In this document: positions 17,444-27,483 of the stretch, in pieces | Layout: each line of letters begins with the position of its first letter | Numbering within the stretch: position 1 is the stretch's first letter | DNA from: Clostridiales bacterium | GTDB lineage: Bacteria; Bacillota; Clostridia; Lachnospirales; Lachnospiraceae | Reading direction: 5' to 3' | NCBI GenBank assembly: GCA_020859985.1 | Contig: JAJBVD010000034.1 | Location: forward strand, 62,001 to 126,000 | DNA: 64,000 bases | Position numbers and translations under genes: made by a program | Notes under the pieces: model-generated | Told to the model about the DNA's origin: nothing | Databases searched by the model: none | Seen by the model: the letters and a program-made list of their open reading frames with translations, nothing else

Positions 17444-17475
17444 CCGTACGAAAATAATTTTCGGGAGGATCTGTT

Positions 17476-19788
17476 ATGCCAATATTCATCGATGAGGCAC
17501 GCAAGCTTTTTACCATTCACACAAAGCATACCACCTACCAGATGACAGTGGGGAAATATGGGCACCTTCTGCACCTTTACTATGGGAAGAAACTCGCTTT
17601 CCATGATGCACCGGACTCTTGCGATTCTACTGATGAAGCCAATGAAAATGCCCCGGATCTGCGCTATCTGCTGACCTTTTATGACCGCGGCTTTTCCGGT
17701 AATCCGTATGACGCCGGGTCAGACCGCACATACTCAATGGATGCGCTGCCGCAGGAATACCCCTGCTTTGGCACCGGCGATTACCGCAGTACTGCGCTGC
17801 AGATCCGAAATGCAGATGGTACTGTCAGCTGCGACCTGCGCTATAAATCCGCACGCGTACAGAATGAAAAATACAGCATTCCCGGGATGCCGGCGGTCTA
17901 TAACGACGTTCCACATGAAGCAGCGGCACAAACTCTGGCAATCATTCTGGAGGATAAGGCCTCCGGCGTCGAAGTGACCCTGCTCTACGGGGTACTTTCC
18001 GACAGCGATGTGATCACGCGCGCAGCCCGGATTCGGAATAAAGGGGCTGACACCGTATACGTGGAGAAAGCGGCCAGCTGCTGCCTTGATTTTCTGTATG
18101 GGGAATTTGACCTGATCCACTTTCACGGAAGACATGGGATGGAGCGGCAGTTTTCACGCACGCCTCTTTCGCACGCCGAGCAGATCCTGCAGAGCCGCCG
18201 CGGAGCGTCCGGCCATCAGCAGAATCCATTCTTTATCCTGGCGTCCAAAGATGCCGGGGAAACAAACGGAGACTGCTATGGATTCCAGCTTTTGTACAGC
18301 GGCAATTTTAAGGGAGAAGCTTCTGTCGATCAGTATAAGCAGACGCGTGTGCTGCTCGGTATTTCGGATGAGCTGTTTTCCTGGAAGCTTATGCCGGGGG
18401 AGACCTTTGACACGCCGGAAGCGGCACTTTGCTGCAGCAATGCCGGTTTTGGGCCGCTCTCAGAAGAATACCATCGTCTGATCCGCCGCCACGTGTGCCG
18501 CGGATACTGGAGAGACCGCAGGCGTCCGGTGCTGATCAACAGCTGGGAAGCGGCATATTTTGATTTTGATGCGGACAAGCTGGTGCGGATCGCGAAACAG
18601 GCGTCGGAGCTGGGCGTGGAAATGCTCGTGCTGGATGACGGCTGGTTCGGAAAACGCGACTCGGATAACAGCGGACTCGGCGACTGGTATGTGAATGAAG
18701 AAAAGCTGGGTTCTACTCTGAAAGCAGTCTCAGAGCAGGTGAATGCGCTGGGCATGAAATTCGGCCTCTGGATTGAGCCGGAGATGGTATCGGAGGACAG
18801 CGACCTGTACCGCGCGCACCCGGACTGGGCTTTTGTCATTCCCGGAAGAAAGCCGGTGCGCGGCAGAAATCAACTCGTGCTTGATTTTTCCAGAAGAGAA
18901 GTTGTTGACCATATTCTGGAACAGATCTGCGCGGTTATTTCTGCGGCAAATGTTTCTTATATAAAGATGGACATGAACCGCCATCTCTCCGATATCTATT
19001 CGCTGACAGCCCGCGAACAGAATCAGGGTGCGACCCTGCATCGCTATGTGCTGGGCGTCTATGATTTTCTGGAACGGCTGCAGACGCGTTTCCCGGAGCT
19101 TCTGATCGAAGGCTGCGCCGGAGGCGGCGGACGCTTTGACGCGGGAATGCTGTATTACACGCCGCAGATCTGGTGCAGCGACAATTCGGACGCTATCGAA
19201 CGGCTGCGCATCCAGTACGGGACTTCCTTCGGCTACCCGATCTCTGCGGTCGGTTCCCACGTATCCGCAGTGCCGAATCACCAGACAGGCCGGCGCACGG
19301 ACATTGTGACGCGCGGCGTCGTGGCGATGGCCGGTACCTTCGGTTATGAGCTTGACCTGAATCTGATTTCAGAAGAAGAAAAAGAAATCGTCCGCCGTCA
19401 GATCCGGGATTATATAAAATACAGTGATCTGATCCGTGAAGGACGTTACTTCAGGTTGTCAAGCCCGATGGAAAATGAGGAATATACCGCCTGGGAATTT
19501 TCTTCTGAGGACGGTGCGGAGGCGCTTCTGAATCTGATCAAAACCGGTGCGCACTGCAATTCACCGGTCGAATACGTAAAGCTGCGCGGGCTGGATCCGG
19601 ATGGCTGGTACCGCCTCACCGAAACGATGAGTACCCGCAATGGGCGCGGCGAACGAAGTGCCGGAAACAAGGTGCTTGAAGATGAACAGACGCTGTACCC
19701 GGGAAGCGCTCTGATGGCCGCCGGGTTGCCGGTTCCATGGATGAACGGTGAGTATCAGGCATGGCAGGTATATCTCTCGCGTATGTAA
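17476..19788 (+). CDS. Alpha-galactosidase, glycoside hydrolase family 36
   Basis: The 770-residue enzyme should release galactose from melibiose, raffinose or stachyose. GH36 landmarks are the DDGWFGKRDSD loop, the nucleophile aspartate in YIKMDMNRHLSD, and the acid/base region GGGRFDAGMLYYTPQIWCSD followed by NSDAIERL. There is no signal peptide, so it acts inside the cell on imported sugar. It stands alone on the plus strand behind its own promoter and faces the leftward sucrose cluster. A second GH36 gene is at 53976. The two share the same fold order, but this copy lacks the two loop insertions seen in the other. Confidence 0.93.
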   Translation: MPIFIDEARKLFTIHTKHTTYQMTVGKYGHLLHLYYGKKLAFHDAPDSCDSTDEANENAPDLRYLLTFYDRGFSGNPYDAGSDRTYSMDALPQEYPCFGTGDYRSTALQIRNADGTVSCDLRYKSARVQNEKYSIPGMPAVYNDVPHEAAAQTLAIILEDKASGVEVTLLYGVLSDSDVITRAARIRNKGADTVYVEKAASCCLDFLYGEFDLIHFHGRHGMERQFSRTPLSHAEQILQSRRGASGHQQNPFFILASKDAGETNGDCYGFQLLYSGNFKGEASVDQYKQTRVLLGISDELFSWKLMPGETFDTPEAALCCSNAGFGPLSEEYHRLIRRHVCRGYWRDRRRPVLINSWEAAYFDFDADKLVRIAKQASELGVEMLVLDDGWFGKRDSDNSGLGDWYVNEEKLGSTLKAVSEQVNALGMKFGLWIEPEMVSEDSDLYRAHPDWAFVIPGRKPVRGRNQLVLDFSRREVVDHILEQICAVISAANVSYIKMDMNRHLSDIYSLTAREQNQGATLHRYVLGVYDFLERLQTRFPELLIEGCAGGGGRFDAGMLYYTPQIWCSDNSDAIERLRIQYGTSFGYPISAVGSHVSAVPNHQTGRRTDIVTRGVVAMAGTFGYELDLNLISEEEKEIVRRQIRDYIKYSDLIREGRYFRLSSPMENEEYTAWEFSSEDGAEALLNLIKTGAHCNSPVEYVKLRGLDPDGWYRLTETMSTRNGRGERSAGNKVLEDEQTLYPGSALMAAGLPVPWMNGEYQAWQVYLSRM

Positions 19789-19896
19789 TTTTCGCATTGC
19801 GTCATGATTCGGTACTTTCGTCAGTACGGCATATCTCTGACGAAAAAGCATATTACAGTAAGACACATTTTATCATACGTTTTTCGGAACGAATAC

Positions 19897-19943
19897 AAGG
19901 CTCCCGAAGGGATTCAGTCCCTCTGAGAGCCTTCCTTCATTTT
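19897..19943 (+). terminator. Intrinsic terminator between convergent alpha-galactosidase and GH13 genes
   Basis: Arms AAGGCTC/GAGCCTT and inner AGGGA/TCCCT form a two-part stem, followed by a T-rich tail ending in TTTTT near 19942. Confidence 0.7.
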
Positions 19944-20009
19944 TCGCTTTAGCTCAGATTTCCAATACGTTAATTATCCGCTTCTATGATCCAAATGAAA
20001 AAACGTTTT

Positions 20010-21548
20010 TTATTTCAATACCAGAAAAGACTGCGGTTCCAGCGTAATCGTTCCATTTTCCGCCTTTCCTTTTCCGATGGAAAAACGGACGGATCTGCTT
20101 CCCGCCTCGACTGCAGCGGTTGTCGTCTCCGCAGATGGATTCAGTGCGATCAGGATGTCGCCTCTGCGATATACAAAAGGCAGTCTTTTGCTCTCCGCAT
20201 AAATCACCTCAAATCCGGCATCCGCCTGCAGGTCTTCCTCCTCCCGTCGAAGCTTCAACAGAGCTTTTACAGTATTTAAAAGTGAATTCTCATCCATCTC
20301 CTGAGCCGCCACATTGGGAGCATCCGCTGTCGGATCCACCGGGAGATACAGAGCATCTGCAGAACCGGTGGAGAAGCCTGCATTTATTTCCGCACTCCAC
20401 TGCATCGGCGTGCGCGATCCGGTGCGATGATACCCGCCTTCCTTTGTCGGCAGCTTCTGATAGCGCATCCCAATCTCATCGCCGTAGTAGAGATACGGAA
20501 CTCCAGGCATGGTAAACAGGAATGCATAGGCGAGCTTCAGCTCTTCATCATCCAGATTGTATTTTGGCCGGAGTGTATCATGATTGCAGGTCAGCATGCA
20601 ATAATATCCATGCTCCTTCGTGGCAGTATAGTCTGGCAGGTATTCCTCCAGAAAACGAGTAATATCCCCTCTTCCGTCCTTTTTGAAAAAGCTGTTGTCC
20701 TCCCCGGTCTCATAATCCCGCATCAGCGTATTATACCCGTTGCCTGGTCTGTTGAGATAAAAATCCATGTGAAATCCGGCCGAGTTCAGCGCCTTTACTG
20801 GATCTCCCCACTCAGAAACCATCGCTGCCTCCGGATATTCCTCATCCAGCATTTCCCGGATATTTCTCCAGAGAGCACAGGTGCCGGACTTTACCTCATC
20901 GTCATTTTTCACGAGGGACGCAGCCATATCCACACGGAATCCGTCGCACCCGTGATCCAGCCAGAAACGCATCACATCCTTCATGGCCTCTCTGGTAGCA
21001 ATGCAGTCCGGATGGTCCGGCGGGAGCTGCCACTTTTCCTCGCAATTTAAAAAGCCGTAGTTTAAAGCCGGCTGGCACTTAAAAAAGTTCAACAAATATA
21101 CCCCAGCTCTCTCGCACTCTCCTCCGATATACGGATAACCTTTAATCGGAGCAAAAGGATGGTCGGTCCATACATAACGATTTGTATATTCGTTGCATTC
21201 CGCTTTCTGGCTCTCTTTAAACCACGGATGTTCTTCCGAGGTATGCCCCGGCACCAGATCCAACAGTACATGAATCCCTTTTTTGTGTGCTTCCTCAAAA
21301 AGGCGGTACAAATCGCTGTTCGTTCCATATCTCGGAGCCACTTTTTTATAATCGCGCACATCATATCCCGCATCCTTGAACGGAGAATCAAAACAGGGAT
21401 TGATCCACAGAGCATTGCAGCCCAGATCCCGAATATAATCCAGCTTTTCGATAATTCCTGTAAAATCACCTATTCCGTCTCCGTTGGTGTCATAAAATGA
21501 CTGTGGATAAATCTCATAAAACACTGCGTTTTTTAACCACTTTGGCAT
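20010..21548 (-). CDS. Glycoside hydrolase family 13 enzyme (alpha-glucosidase/alpha-amylase type)
   Basis: The 512-residue cytoplasmic enzyme opens with AVFYEIYPQSFYDTNGDGIGDF. It shows the GH13 regions: LLDLVPGHTSEEHPWF, the nucleophile Asp in DGFRVDMAASL, the acid/base Glu in VSEWGDPVKALN and the stabiliser in LTCNHDTLRP. It ends with a short beta domain. The set fits an oligo-alpha-glucosidase or related enzyme rather than a secreted amylase, as there is no signal peptide. It is the last gene of the leftward cluster GH32, amylosucrase-like, GH13. Exact substrate unknown. Confidence 0.85.
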   Translation of the reverse strand: MPKWLKNAVFYEIYPQSFYDTNGDGIGDFTGIIEKLDYIRDLGCNALWINPCFDSPFKDAGYDVRDYKKVAPRYGTNSDLYRLFEEAHKKGIHVLLDLVPGHTSEEHPWFKESQKAECNEYTNRYVWTDHPFAPIKGYPYIGGECERAGVYLLNFFKCQPALNYGFLNCEEKWQLPPDHPDCIATREAMKDVMRFWLDHGCDGFRVDMAASLVKNDDEVKSGTCALWRNIREMLDEEYPEAAMVSEWGDPVKALNSAGFHMDFYLNRPGNGYNTLMRDYETGEDNSFFKKDGRGDITRFLEEYLPDYTATKEHGYYCMLTCNHDTLRPKYNLDDEELKLAYAFLFTMPGVPYLYYGDEIGMRYQKLPTKEGGYHRTGSRTPMQWSAEINAGFSTGSADALYLPVDPTADAPNVAAQEMDENSLLNTVKALLKLRREEEDLQADAGFEVIYAESKRLPFVYRRGDILIALNPSAETTTAAVEAGSRSVRFSIGKGKAENGTITLEPQSFLVLK

Positions 21549-21688
21549 TCTCCCATCCTCCTGTTTTAATAAGGTGTTTCGTTATGCGTTTTGACTGTTC
21601 GCCCGGCAAACACGAAAGTCTATAAAGATAGTATATAACCCTTTGAAGAAAAGAATCCGCTGGTTCTTTGCTTAAAACCATATTTCGC

Positions 21689-23698
21689 TTAGATTTTCTT
21701 CAGATAGAAAAACCCATACGCCGGAATATCCACTCCCGCGGCTTTCATGGCACGCCCGCTCAGCAGGTCCCGGTACAGACCGTCTGTCTCGTTAATCCAG
21801 GCGGTCTTGTCGTACTCGCTGAAATTAAAGAGTCCCAGCAGCTTGTCGCCGTCGTAGTACCTGCCGATGCAGAGAACACTGTTTTCCCACGTTTCCACTG
21901 TCCAGGTATCTGCATTGGATACAAATACTTTCTCTTGTTTTCGGATGTCCTCCAGTTCTTTCAATCGGCGAAACACTCTTCCCTCTACGGAATCCGGATC
22001 GCTGATCCGCTCCGCCAGATCCCAGCGCATCATGCCGCGGTGGATGTAGCGGGAATCCGGCGCTTTTTCCGGATTTTCTTTGTAGGTATAGTCATTCACC
22101 TGTCCAATCTCGTCGCCGCCGTACAGGACCGGAATTCCCGACTGCATGAACATATAGGCATGGAGCATGATATCCAGCTGAATTGCTTTTTCCATCGCTG
22201 CCTCATCCTGCTCGAATCCGGCCTTTTCGATGCCGCACATGGAAGCGGTCGTCCCGCAAAAACGCGCATCGCCCGTCACAGGGTCAGCGTTGTACAGCTC
22301 GCCGCGGCTGTTGCTCGCGCCGGTCTTTCCCTCAAAATAGTCGTTCAGATACTGCTTATGAGTGCGCTCATCAAAGCCCTGCTGCGCGAGGAAGCCGTAG
22401 TCCAGTCCCCAGCCGATATCATCATGGCAGCGCAGATAATTCAAAAAGGTATAGTCTTTCGGAAGCGAGCTCACAATATCCAGCTGCTTTTTCAAAAGGC
22501 TCACATCCCGCGTCGCCACCGTGTGCCAGGTGGTCGCCATCGTCGTCACATTATAAAGCATATGGCACTCCGGCTTTTCCACGGTGCCAAAGTAAGGCAC
22601 CACCTTTTCCGGCTCCATCACCACCTCGCCCAGAAGCAGTACGCCCGGGCAGACGATCTCGGAGATCATACGCATCATGCGCACGATCGTATGTACCTGG
22701 TGGAGATTCCGGCAGCTGGTCCCCAGTTCTTTCCATATATAAGGCACGGCGTCAATGCGGATGATATCAATGCCCTGGTTGGCCAGATACAGGAAATTGT
22801 ACATCATCTCATTAAACACCCGCGGATTCCGGTAATTCAAATCCCACTGGTACGGATAAAAGGTCGTCATCACATAGTGTCCGATGTCGGAAAGCCAGGT
22901 AAAATTCCCCGGAGCAGTCGTCGGAAAGACCTGCGGCACCGTCTTTTCAAAAAGCGATGGAATCGCGGCATTATCAAAGAAAAAGTACCGGCTCATGTAC
23001 TCTCCCTCGCCCGCGCGGGCCCGCTTTGCCCATTCGTGATCCTCCGAGGTATGGTTCATGACAAAATCCATGCAGATATTGATGCCCCGCCTGTGGCAGT
23101 CGTCCGTCAGCGCATCCAGATCTTCCATCGTCCCCAGCTTCTCCTGCACCTTCCGAAAATCCGACACCGCGTACCCGCCGTCGCTGCGTCCCTTCGGCGT
23201 ATCCAGAAACGGCATCAGGTGAATATAATTCACTCCGCAGTTCTCGATATAGTCCAGCTTTTTCTCTACTCCCTGCATATCGCCCGCGAAATTGTCGATA
23301 TAAAACATCATGCCCAGCATATCATTCTGCCGATACCAGTTCGGATCGCTCTCACGCTTCTCATCCAGCTTTTTCAGCGGTGTTCTTCGCTCCTCATAAA
23401 AACGGTGCATCTGCTCACACAGTTCTGCGAACATGGAACCATTATTGTACAGCTCCATATATAACCAGCGAAATTCGTCAAGATGGCGGAAAAGACGCTG
23501 CTGCCAAAGCTCTTCTTTGCTGGCAGTTTTAACCTTTAGAGCTTTTACGCCCGGCTGTTTTCGCGTTCTCATTGATGCGCCCGGCTGTTTCGGTCTCCTG
23601 CGCGGGTCGTTAGAACCAGCTGTGGGCATTCTCTCCGTTATCGTCCTCGTCCTTGTCGCGACTTCCGCAGCTTTCGTTTTATTTTCTCCATTTTTCAT
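21689..23698 (-). CDS. Amylosucrase-like GH13 subfamily 4 enzyme (sucrose-active)
   Basis: The 669-residue enzyme has the large N-terminal helical region of GH13_4 (LWQQRLFRHLDEFRWLYMEL). The catalytic regions are GGYAVSDFRKVQEKLG, CMDFVMNHTSEDHEWA, the nucleophile Asp in DIIRIDAVPYIWKELGTSC, the acid/base Glu in LLGEVVMEP and NYLRCHDDIGWGLD. Family members either polymerise the glucose of sucrose or simply hydrolyse it. The first 60 residues form a basic, low-complexity extension with a repeated KQPG motif (KQPGASMRT, KQPGVKALK), not typical of the family. The neighbouring GH32 gene and sugar importer support sucrose use. Confidence 0.87.
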   Translation of the reverse strand: MKNGENKTKAAEVATRTRTITERMPTAGSNDPRRRPKQPGASMRTRKQPGVKALKVKTASKEELWQQRLFRHLDEFRWLYMELYNNGSMFAELCEQMHRFYEERRTPLKKLDEKRESDPNWYRQNDMLGMMFYIDNFAGDMQGVEKKLDYIENCGVNYIHLMPFLDTPKGRSDGGYAVSDFRKVQEKLGTMEDLDALTDDCHRRGINICMDFVMNHTSEDHEWAKRARAGEGEYMSRYFFFDNAAIPSLFEKTVPQVFPTTAPGNFTWLSDIGHYVMTTFYPYQWDLNYRNPRVFNEMMYNFLYLANQGIDIIRIDAVPYIWKELGTSCRNLHQVHTIVRMMRMISEIVCPGVLLLGEVVMEPEKVVPYFGTVEKPECHMLYNVTTMATTWHTVATRDVSLLKKQLDIVSSLPKDYTFLNYLRCHDDIGWGLDYGFLAQQGFDERTHKQYLNDYFEGKTGASNSRGELYNADPVTGDARFCGTTASMCGIEKAGFEQDEAAMEKAIQLDIMLHAYMFMQSGIPVLYGGDEIGQVNDYTYKENPEKAPDSRYIHRGMMRWDLAERISDPDSVEGRVFRRLKELEDIRKQEKVFVSNADTWTVETWENSVLCIGRYYDGDKLLGLFNFSEYDKTAWINETDGLYRDLLSGRAMKAAGVDIPAYGFFYLKKI

Positions 23699-23749
23699 TG
23701 CCTTTCTCCCTGAGTACCATTACATTCTTCGTGCTTATTATCTCGCATT

Positions 23750-23776
23750 GCAACTGTTCAGTACCTTCACAGTTAC
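23750..23776. repeat. Short intergenic palindrome, GTAACTG family
   Basis: Arms GCAACTG and CAGTTAC flank the centre TTCAGTACCTTCA. On the opposite strand the unit at 11890-11916 has exactly the same centre. Confidence 0.7.
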
Positions 23777-23798
23777 GAGTTACCGCTTAAAGGCACTG

Positions 23799-25400
23799 TT
23801 ATTTCCACTGATACACATCCAGAGTCCCGGAAAATCCGCTTACGGCAATCTTCCCCGTCAGGATATCCGAGCCTGTCTCATAGTAAGCAGTCAGCGTACC
23901 ATCATTTCCATAAACTTCAATAACCTGCCGGTCTATCAGGATGTGCAGTTCTGCAAATGCTTCCGGCAGTACCGTCTGTTCCCCGATGCCGTCCAGGCAC
24001 AGTCTGTCCTCTTCCACCGTCAGGGTCTGCCCGAAGAAGTCTATCCGCAGCTTCCCTTCTTTTCCAGGCATCAGCACGAGCTCCGTCACAGCCTCTTCTG
24101 TTATTTCAAAAGAAATCCGATCTGACTTTGCTTCAAATGGAAACTTTCCCTCCGGTGCTGTCAAAAATATTTTGTCATGGATCACCGCGAAGGATGCCAG
24201 CTTCTTTTTTGCTTTCTCGTATTCCCGCACCGGAAGCATCTTAAGAAGCAGTTCTCCATTTTTTCGAAGCAGGCCCAGCTCCCGCGGCAGCCCCATTGTT
24301 CCCGTATAAAGCCTGCCTTCGTTCCTCGTACGAAGCCAGGGGATCAACACCTTACGATCCGATATTCCGTTATAAATCTGTGCGGCATAAGGCAGCTCAT
24401 TCAGATATGCTTTCCGCCGCACGCCATCTGAGACAAACCGATATCCGTCAAAATCCCCGAAATAATAGGAACCGTCCGCCGCGAGCAAAATCCACTGCAT
24501 TCCGGATATCTCCGACAGCTTTGCCGACAGATTTCCGTCAGAGGATGTTCCATCGTCTTCCCCCGGCACCGGCAGGCAGAACAAGTTCGGGCACTCAAAG
24601 GCTCCTGGCAATGTAAACCGGTCCGTCATCTCCCAATTCTGCAGGTCGTCCGAGCGCAAAACAGCCATCTCCTCGCCCTCGATCCAGAGCACCATCACGT
24701 ACGCGCCGGAAGCCTCATGCCAGAACACCTGCGGATCTCTCGATTCCGGACGGATGACGCCCAAAGCCTCCTTTGGCAGCTTATTCAGCGTCCGTCCGCC
24801 GTCCGTACTTACCGCAATCCGCTGTGTAAACGTCGATTTTCCAGCGGCTGTATAAAAGAAAACCAGCGCGTCTTTGGGAAGTCCCAACAGTCCACGCTCA
24901 TTCACAAGACCGCTTCCCGAAAAAGCCGGTCCGTTTTCGTCCGGCAGCAGGACCGTATCTGCCTGCCGAAAATGCAGAAGGTCTGTGCTTTCGGCGTGAC
25001 CCCAGGACATATTTCCCCATTCGGAGTCTGCCGGATTGTACTGAAAATAAAGGTGGTACACGCCATCCTGATAAACCATGCCATTCGGGTCATTCAGCCA
25101 ACCTCTCTCGGCAGTGAAATGCAGCAGCGGGCGCGTAAGCGGCTCATAATCATAGTGCTCCGTCTGCTGTACCAGCGCAAAAAAGGCATCTGACAGCTCC
25201 CCTTCCAGCGTGAGCGTCTTCCCGATACATTCCGGAAGCCGCAACCAGCAGTAATAGTCGCAGAAATCTCCCTGCAGATCCGCAATCTCCAGTTCCAGTA
25301 TTTTTTCATTATCCGCAAAAATTTCAAGAGTTGTTTTCTTCTGTCCCGTCTTTACCGGAAGCCCCAGATACGGAACACGCAGGTCTGTCGAATAAGTCAT
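23799..25400 (-). CDS. Sucrose-6-phosphate hydrolase or beta-fructosidase, GH32
   Basis: The 533-residue enzyme has the GH32 nucleophile motif in RGWLNDPNGMVYQDG, the WGHAESTDLLHF loop, the RDP transition-state motif in ESRDPQVFW and the EC acid/base motif in GAFECPNLF. A C-terminal beta-sandwich follows (LHILIDRQVIEVYGNDG). No signal peptide is present, so it splits imported sucrose or short fructans. An N-terminal segment of about 75 residues (MTYSTDLRVPYLGLPVKTGQ) precedes the propeller, as in some Clostridia members. It is downstream of the importer genes and in their direction. An ABC importer brings in unphosphorylated sugar, so hydrolysis of free sucrose or fructo-oligosaccharide is more likely than of the 6-phosphate. 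Confidence 0.88.
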   Translation of the reverse strand: MTYSTDLRVPYLGLPVKTGQKKTTLEIFADNEKILELEIADLQGDFCDYYCWLRLPECIGKTLTLEGELSDAFFALVQQTEHYDYEPLTRPLLHFTAERGWLNDPNGMVYQDGVYHLYFQYNPADSEWGNMSWGHAESTDLLHFRQADTVLLPDENGPAFSGSGLVNERGLLGLPKDALVFFYTAAGKSTFTQRIAVSTDGGRTLNKLPKEALGVIRPESRDPQVFWHEASGAYVMVLWIEGEEMAVLRSDDLQNWEMTDRFTLPGAFECPNLFCLPVPGEDDGTSSDGNLSAKLSEISGMQWILLAADGSYYFGDFDGYRFVSDGVRRKAYLNELPYAAQIYNGISDRKVLIPWLRTRNEGRLYTGTMGLPRELGLLRKNGELLLKMLPVREYEKAKKKLASFAVIHDKIFLTAPEGKFPFEAKSDRISFEITEEAVTELVLMPGKEGKLRIDFFGQTLTVEEDRLCLDGIGEQTVLPEAFAELHILIDRQVIEVYGNDGTLTAYYETGSDILTGKIAVSGFSGTLDVYQWK

Positions 25401-25469
25401 AAACGATCTCCATCAATTTTTATTATTTTTGCCCGCCAGGGAAGTTCGGAGAACTTTCCTATTGGAAAG

Positions 25470-25517
25470 AAAATGGCGCAGTGAGGACATATGAATGGTC
25501 CCACCGCGCCACATTTT
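25470..25517 (-). terminator. Intrinsic terminator after the sugar ABC permease genes
   Basis: On the minus strand a long stem pairs AAAATG(T)GGCGC with GCGCCATTTT and continues inward with GTGGGAC/GTCCTCAC. It is followed by CTTTCC. It lies just after the stop of the second permease gene, so the downstream GH32 and GH13 genes may be reached only by partial read-through or from their own promoter. Confidence 0.65.
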
Positions 25518-25528
25518 GCAGTCATTTA

Positions 25529-26389
25529 TCAGCCTTTCACTGCACCGGATGTAACACCCTCGACGATGTAGCGCTGAAGGAACAGATATAAGATCAGGAT
25601 CGGCAGCATTGCCAGCAGCAGAGCCGCCATCACCATGCCGATATCCGTGGAATAGGTTCCGTAGAATACCTGAGTTGCGATCGGTATGGTATATAACTCC
25701 TTGCGGCCAAGCACCAGGCTCGGAAGCAGGTAGTCATTCCAGAACGCCATCGCGTCAATGATCGCTACGGTTGCGACCGTTGGTTTCAGCAGCGGAAATA
25801 CGATTTTCCAGAATGTCTGCCATCTTGTACAGCCATCCATCAGAGCTGCTTCTTCCAGTTCCAGCGGAATGTTCGTGTGAATTGCGCCGTGGAACATAAA
25901 GGTCGCCATGGATACGGAGAAGCCGGTGTGCATCAATATTAATGTGACACGGCTGTTCAGGACTCCGAAGATGCCGCCGTAGAGAGATACGAGCGGAATC
26001 ATCAGCACTTGGAACGGGATGACCATGGAAGCGACCATGCCGGTAAACAGCAGGCTGCATACTTTCCATTTATTCCGGACGATGACAAACGCCGCCATCG
26101 CGGAACACAGGATAGTCAGGACCGTTGCGCTGCAGGTAATGATCAGCGAGTTCCTAAACGCTACCCAGAAGTTCATCTTCTTCATGGCGTTCGGGAAGTT
26201 CTCCAGCGTAAAGCCATGCGAACCGATCAAAGCGAGCGGCGACATCGTGATATCCGCCTTTGTCTTAAATACGTTGATCAAAACCAGCAGGAACGGAAAG
26301 ATAAATGCGATAAAAAGAAGCAGAAGCACGATCCAGAGGATCACGTTCGTTACTTTTTTCTTGCGCGCTGCTTTTGCATTTGCGTCCAT
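25529..26389 (-). CDS. Carbohydrate ABC transporter permease, MalG-type
   Basis: The 286-residue protein has six predicted membrane helices and the MalG-type coupling loop in EEAALMDGCTRWQTFWKIVFP followed by LLKP. The N-terminus NVILWIVLLLLFIAFIFPFLL is the first helix. Its ATG overlaps the stop of the upstream permease by one base (TAATG), implying coupled translation. No ATPase gene is in the locus. As in many Firmicutes, a shared MsmX-type ATPase elsewhere probably drives it. Confidence 0.9.
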   Translation of the reverse strand: MDANAKAARKKKVTNVILWIVLLLLFIAFIFPFLLVLINVFKTKADITMSPLALIGSHGFTLENFPNAMKKMNFWVAFRNSLIITCSATVLTILCSAMAAFVIVRNKWKVCSLLFTGMVASMVIPFQVLMIPLVSLYGGIFGVLNSRVTLILMHTGFSVSMATFMFHGAIHTNIPLELEEAALMDGCTRWQTFWKIVFPLLKPTVATVAIIDAMAFWNDYLLPSLVLGRKELYTIPIATQVFYGTYSTDIGMVMAALLLAMLPILILYLFLQRYIVEGVTSGAVKG

Positions 26390-27270
26390 TATGCTTCCAC
26401 CTCCCCTTTCTTACCGATATATACCTGCGTCACGCCTACGACTGCACAGATTACGAACAGGATCAGTGCCTCCGCCTGGCCGGTACCATAGTTTTTATAG
26501 GTAAATGCCTGATTGTATACGTGCATTGCCGCGAGTACGGAGCTGTTGAACGGTTCGCCGTTGGTCAGGGAAAGGTTCACGTCGTATACCATAAAGCACC
26601 GTGTCAGTGTCAGGAAAATGCACTGTACAAATGAAGAGCGCATCAGCGGGATCGTGACGTTTTTCATTGCCTGAGACTTGGTGCAGCCATCGATCTCGGC
26701 CGCCTCCATCAGGCTTTTTGACACACTCATAAATCCTGCCACATAGATCAGCATCATATAGCCGGCATACTGCCATACGGATACGATGATCAGGCAGAGC
26801 ATCGCACCCCCGGTGGTCGCCAGCCAGCTGGTGGAAAGCGCACCGATGGAAAGGGATTTCCCAAGCGCTACCAGCGCACGGTTAAATACGAATTTCCATA
26901 CATAACCAAGTACGATACCGCCGATCAGGTTCGGGATGAAAAATCCGGCGCGGAAGAAATTCTGTCCTTTGATGCCGCTCGTCACCAGATAAGCGAGAAG
27001 GAACGCCACGACATTGACCAGCACGACCGCGATGACCGTGTATACCGCGGTTCTACCGAGAGCCGCCCAGTATGCGGAATCGCTGAACGCCTTGATATAG
27101 TTTTCCAGCCCCACAAAAGGCTTTGTTTTCGATACACCGTCCCAGCTTGTAAAGGTCAGATACAGACCATAGACAAACGGGAGAAGTACTACTGCTGCAA
27201 AAAGTATCGTTGCCGGTCCGGCAAACATGAGAAACTGCGATACTTTATATGAGGTAGTATTTTTTTTCAT
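26389..27270 (-). CDS. Carbohydrate ABC transporter permease, MalF-type
   Basis: The 293-residue protein shows the MalF/UgpA pattern: an N-terminal helix (FLMFAGPATILFAAVVLLPF), YLTFTSWDGVSKTKPFVGLENY, and the coupling loop MEAAEIDGCTKSQAMKNVTIP. It partners the adjacent MalG-type protein. It lies between the binding-protein gene and the second permease, and the cluster carries sucrose-splitting enzymes. Sucrose or raffinose-type sugar is the inferred cargo. Confidence 0.9.
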   Translation of the reverse strand: MKKNTTSYKVSQFLMFAGPATILFAAVVLLPFVYGLYLTFTSWDGVSKTKPFVGLENYIKAFSDSAYWAALGRTAVYTVIAVVLVNVVAFLLAYLVTSGIKGQNFFRAGFFIPNLIGGIVLGYVWKFVFNRALVALGKSLSIGALSTSWLATTGGAMLCLIIVSVWQYAGYMMLIYVAGFMSVSKSLMEAAEIDGCTKSQAMKNVTIPLMRSSFVQCIFLTLTRCFMVYDVNLSLTNGEPFNSSVLAAMHVYNQAFTYKNYGTGQAEALILFVICAVVGVTQVYIGKKGEVEA

Positions 27271-27345
27271 TTCTGTCTACCCTCCTGACTTGTAACTGTC
27301 TGCCATAGTGGTTTCAGTTTCATCTCTTTCCTGAGTTTTCACAAC

Positions 27346-27369
27346 CGGACAGGGATACTTCCCTGCCCG
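27346..27369. other. Hairpin between sugar-binding-protein and permease genes
   Basis: Arms CGGACAGGGA and TCCCTGCCCG pair except for one position around the loop TACT. It sits between the binding-protein stop (27484) and the permease start (27270). The same arrangement is found in the other three importers here. Confidence 0.65.
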
Positions 27370-27483
27370 ATGTTTTCAGGCTCTTACAGCTTCAGACCGC
27401 TTCCCAGCATCGTCATCTGTGTCTTATCTGTTCTGCGTCTTATCTGCTCTGCGTCCTGCTCAAATAGTTACTCTGTCTTAAGA

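Noticed and set aside
17099-17475. CcpA cre site near the alpha-galactosidase promoter
   Set aside because: No sequence close to the cre consensus was found in the gap by eye.
21668-23464. 598-codon plus-strand open frame
   Set aside because: It lies wholly opposite the amylosucrase-like gene, has a His/Arg/Ile-rich random composition and shows no family motif.
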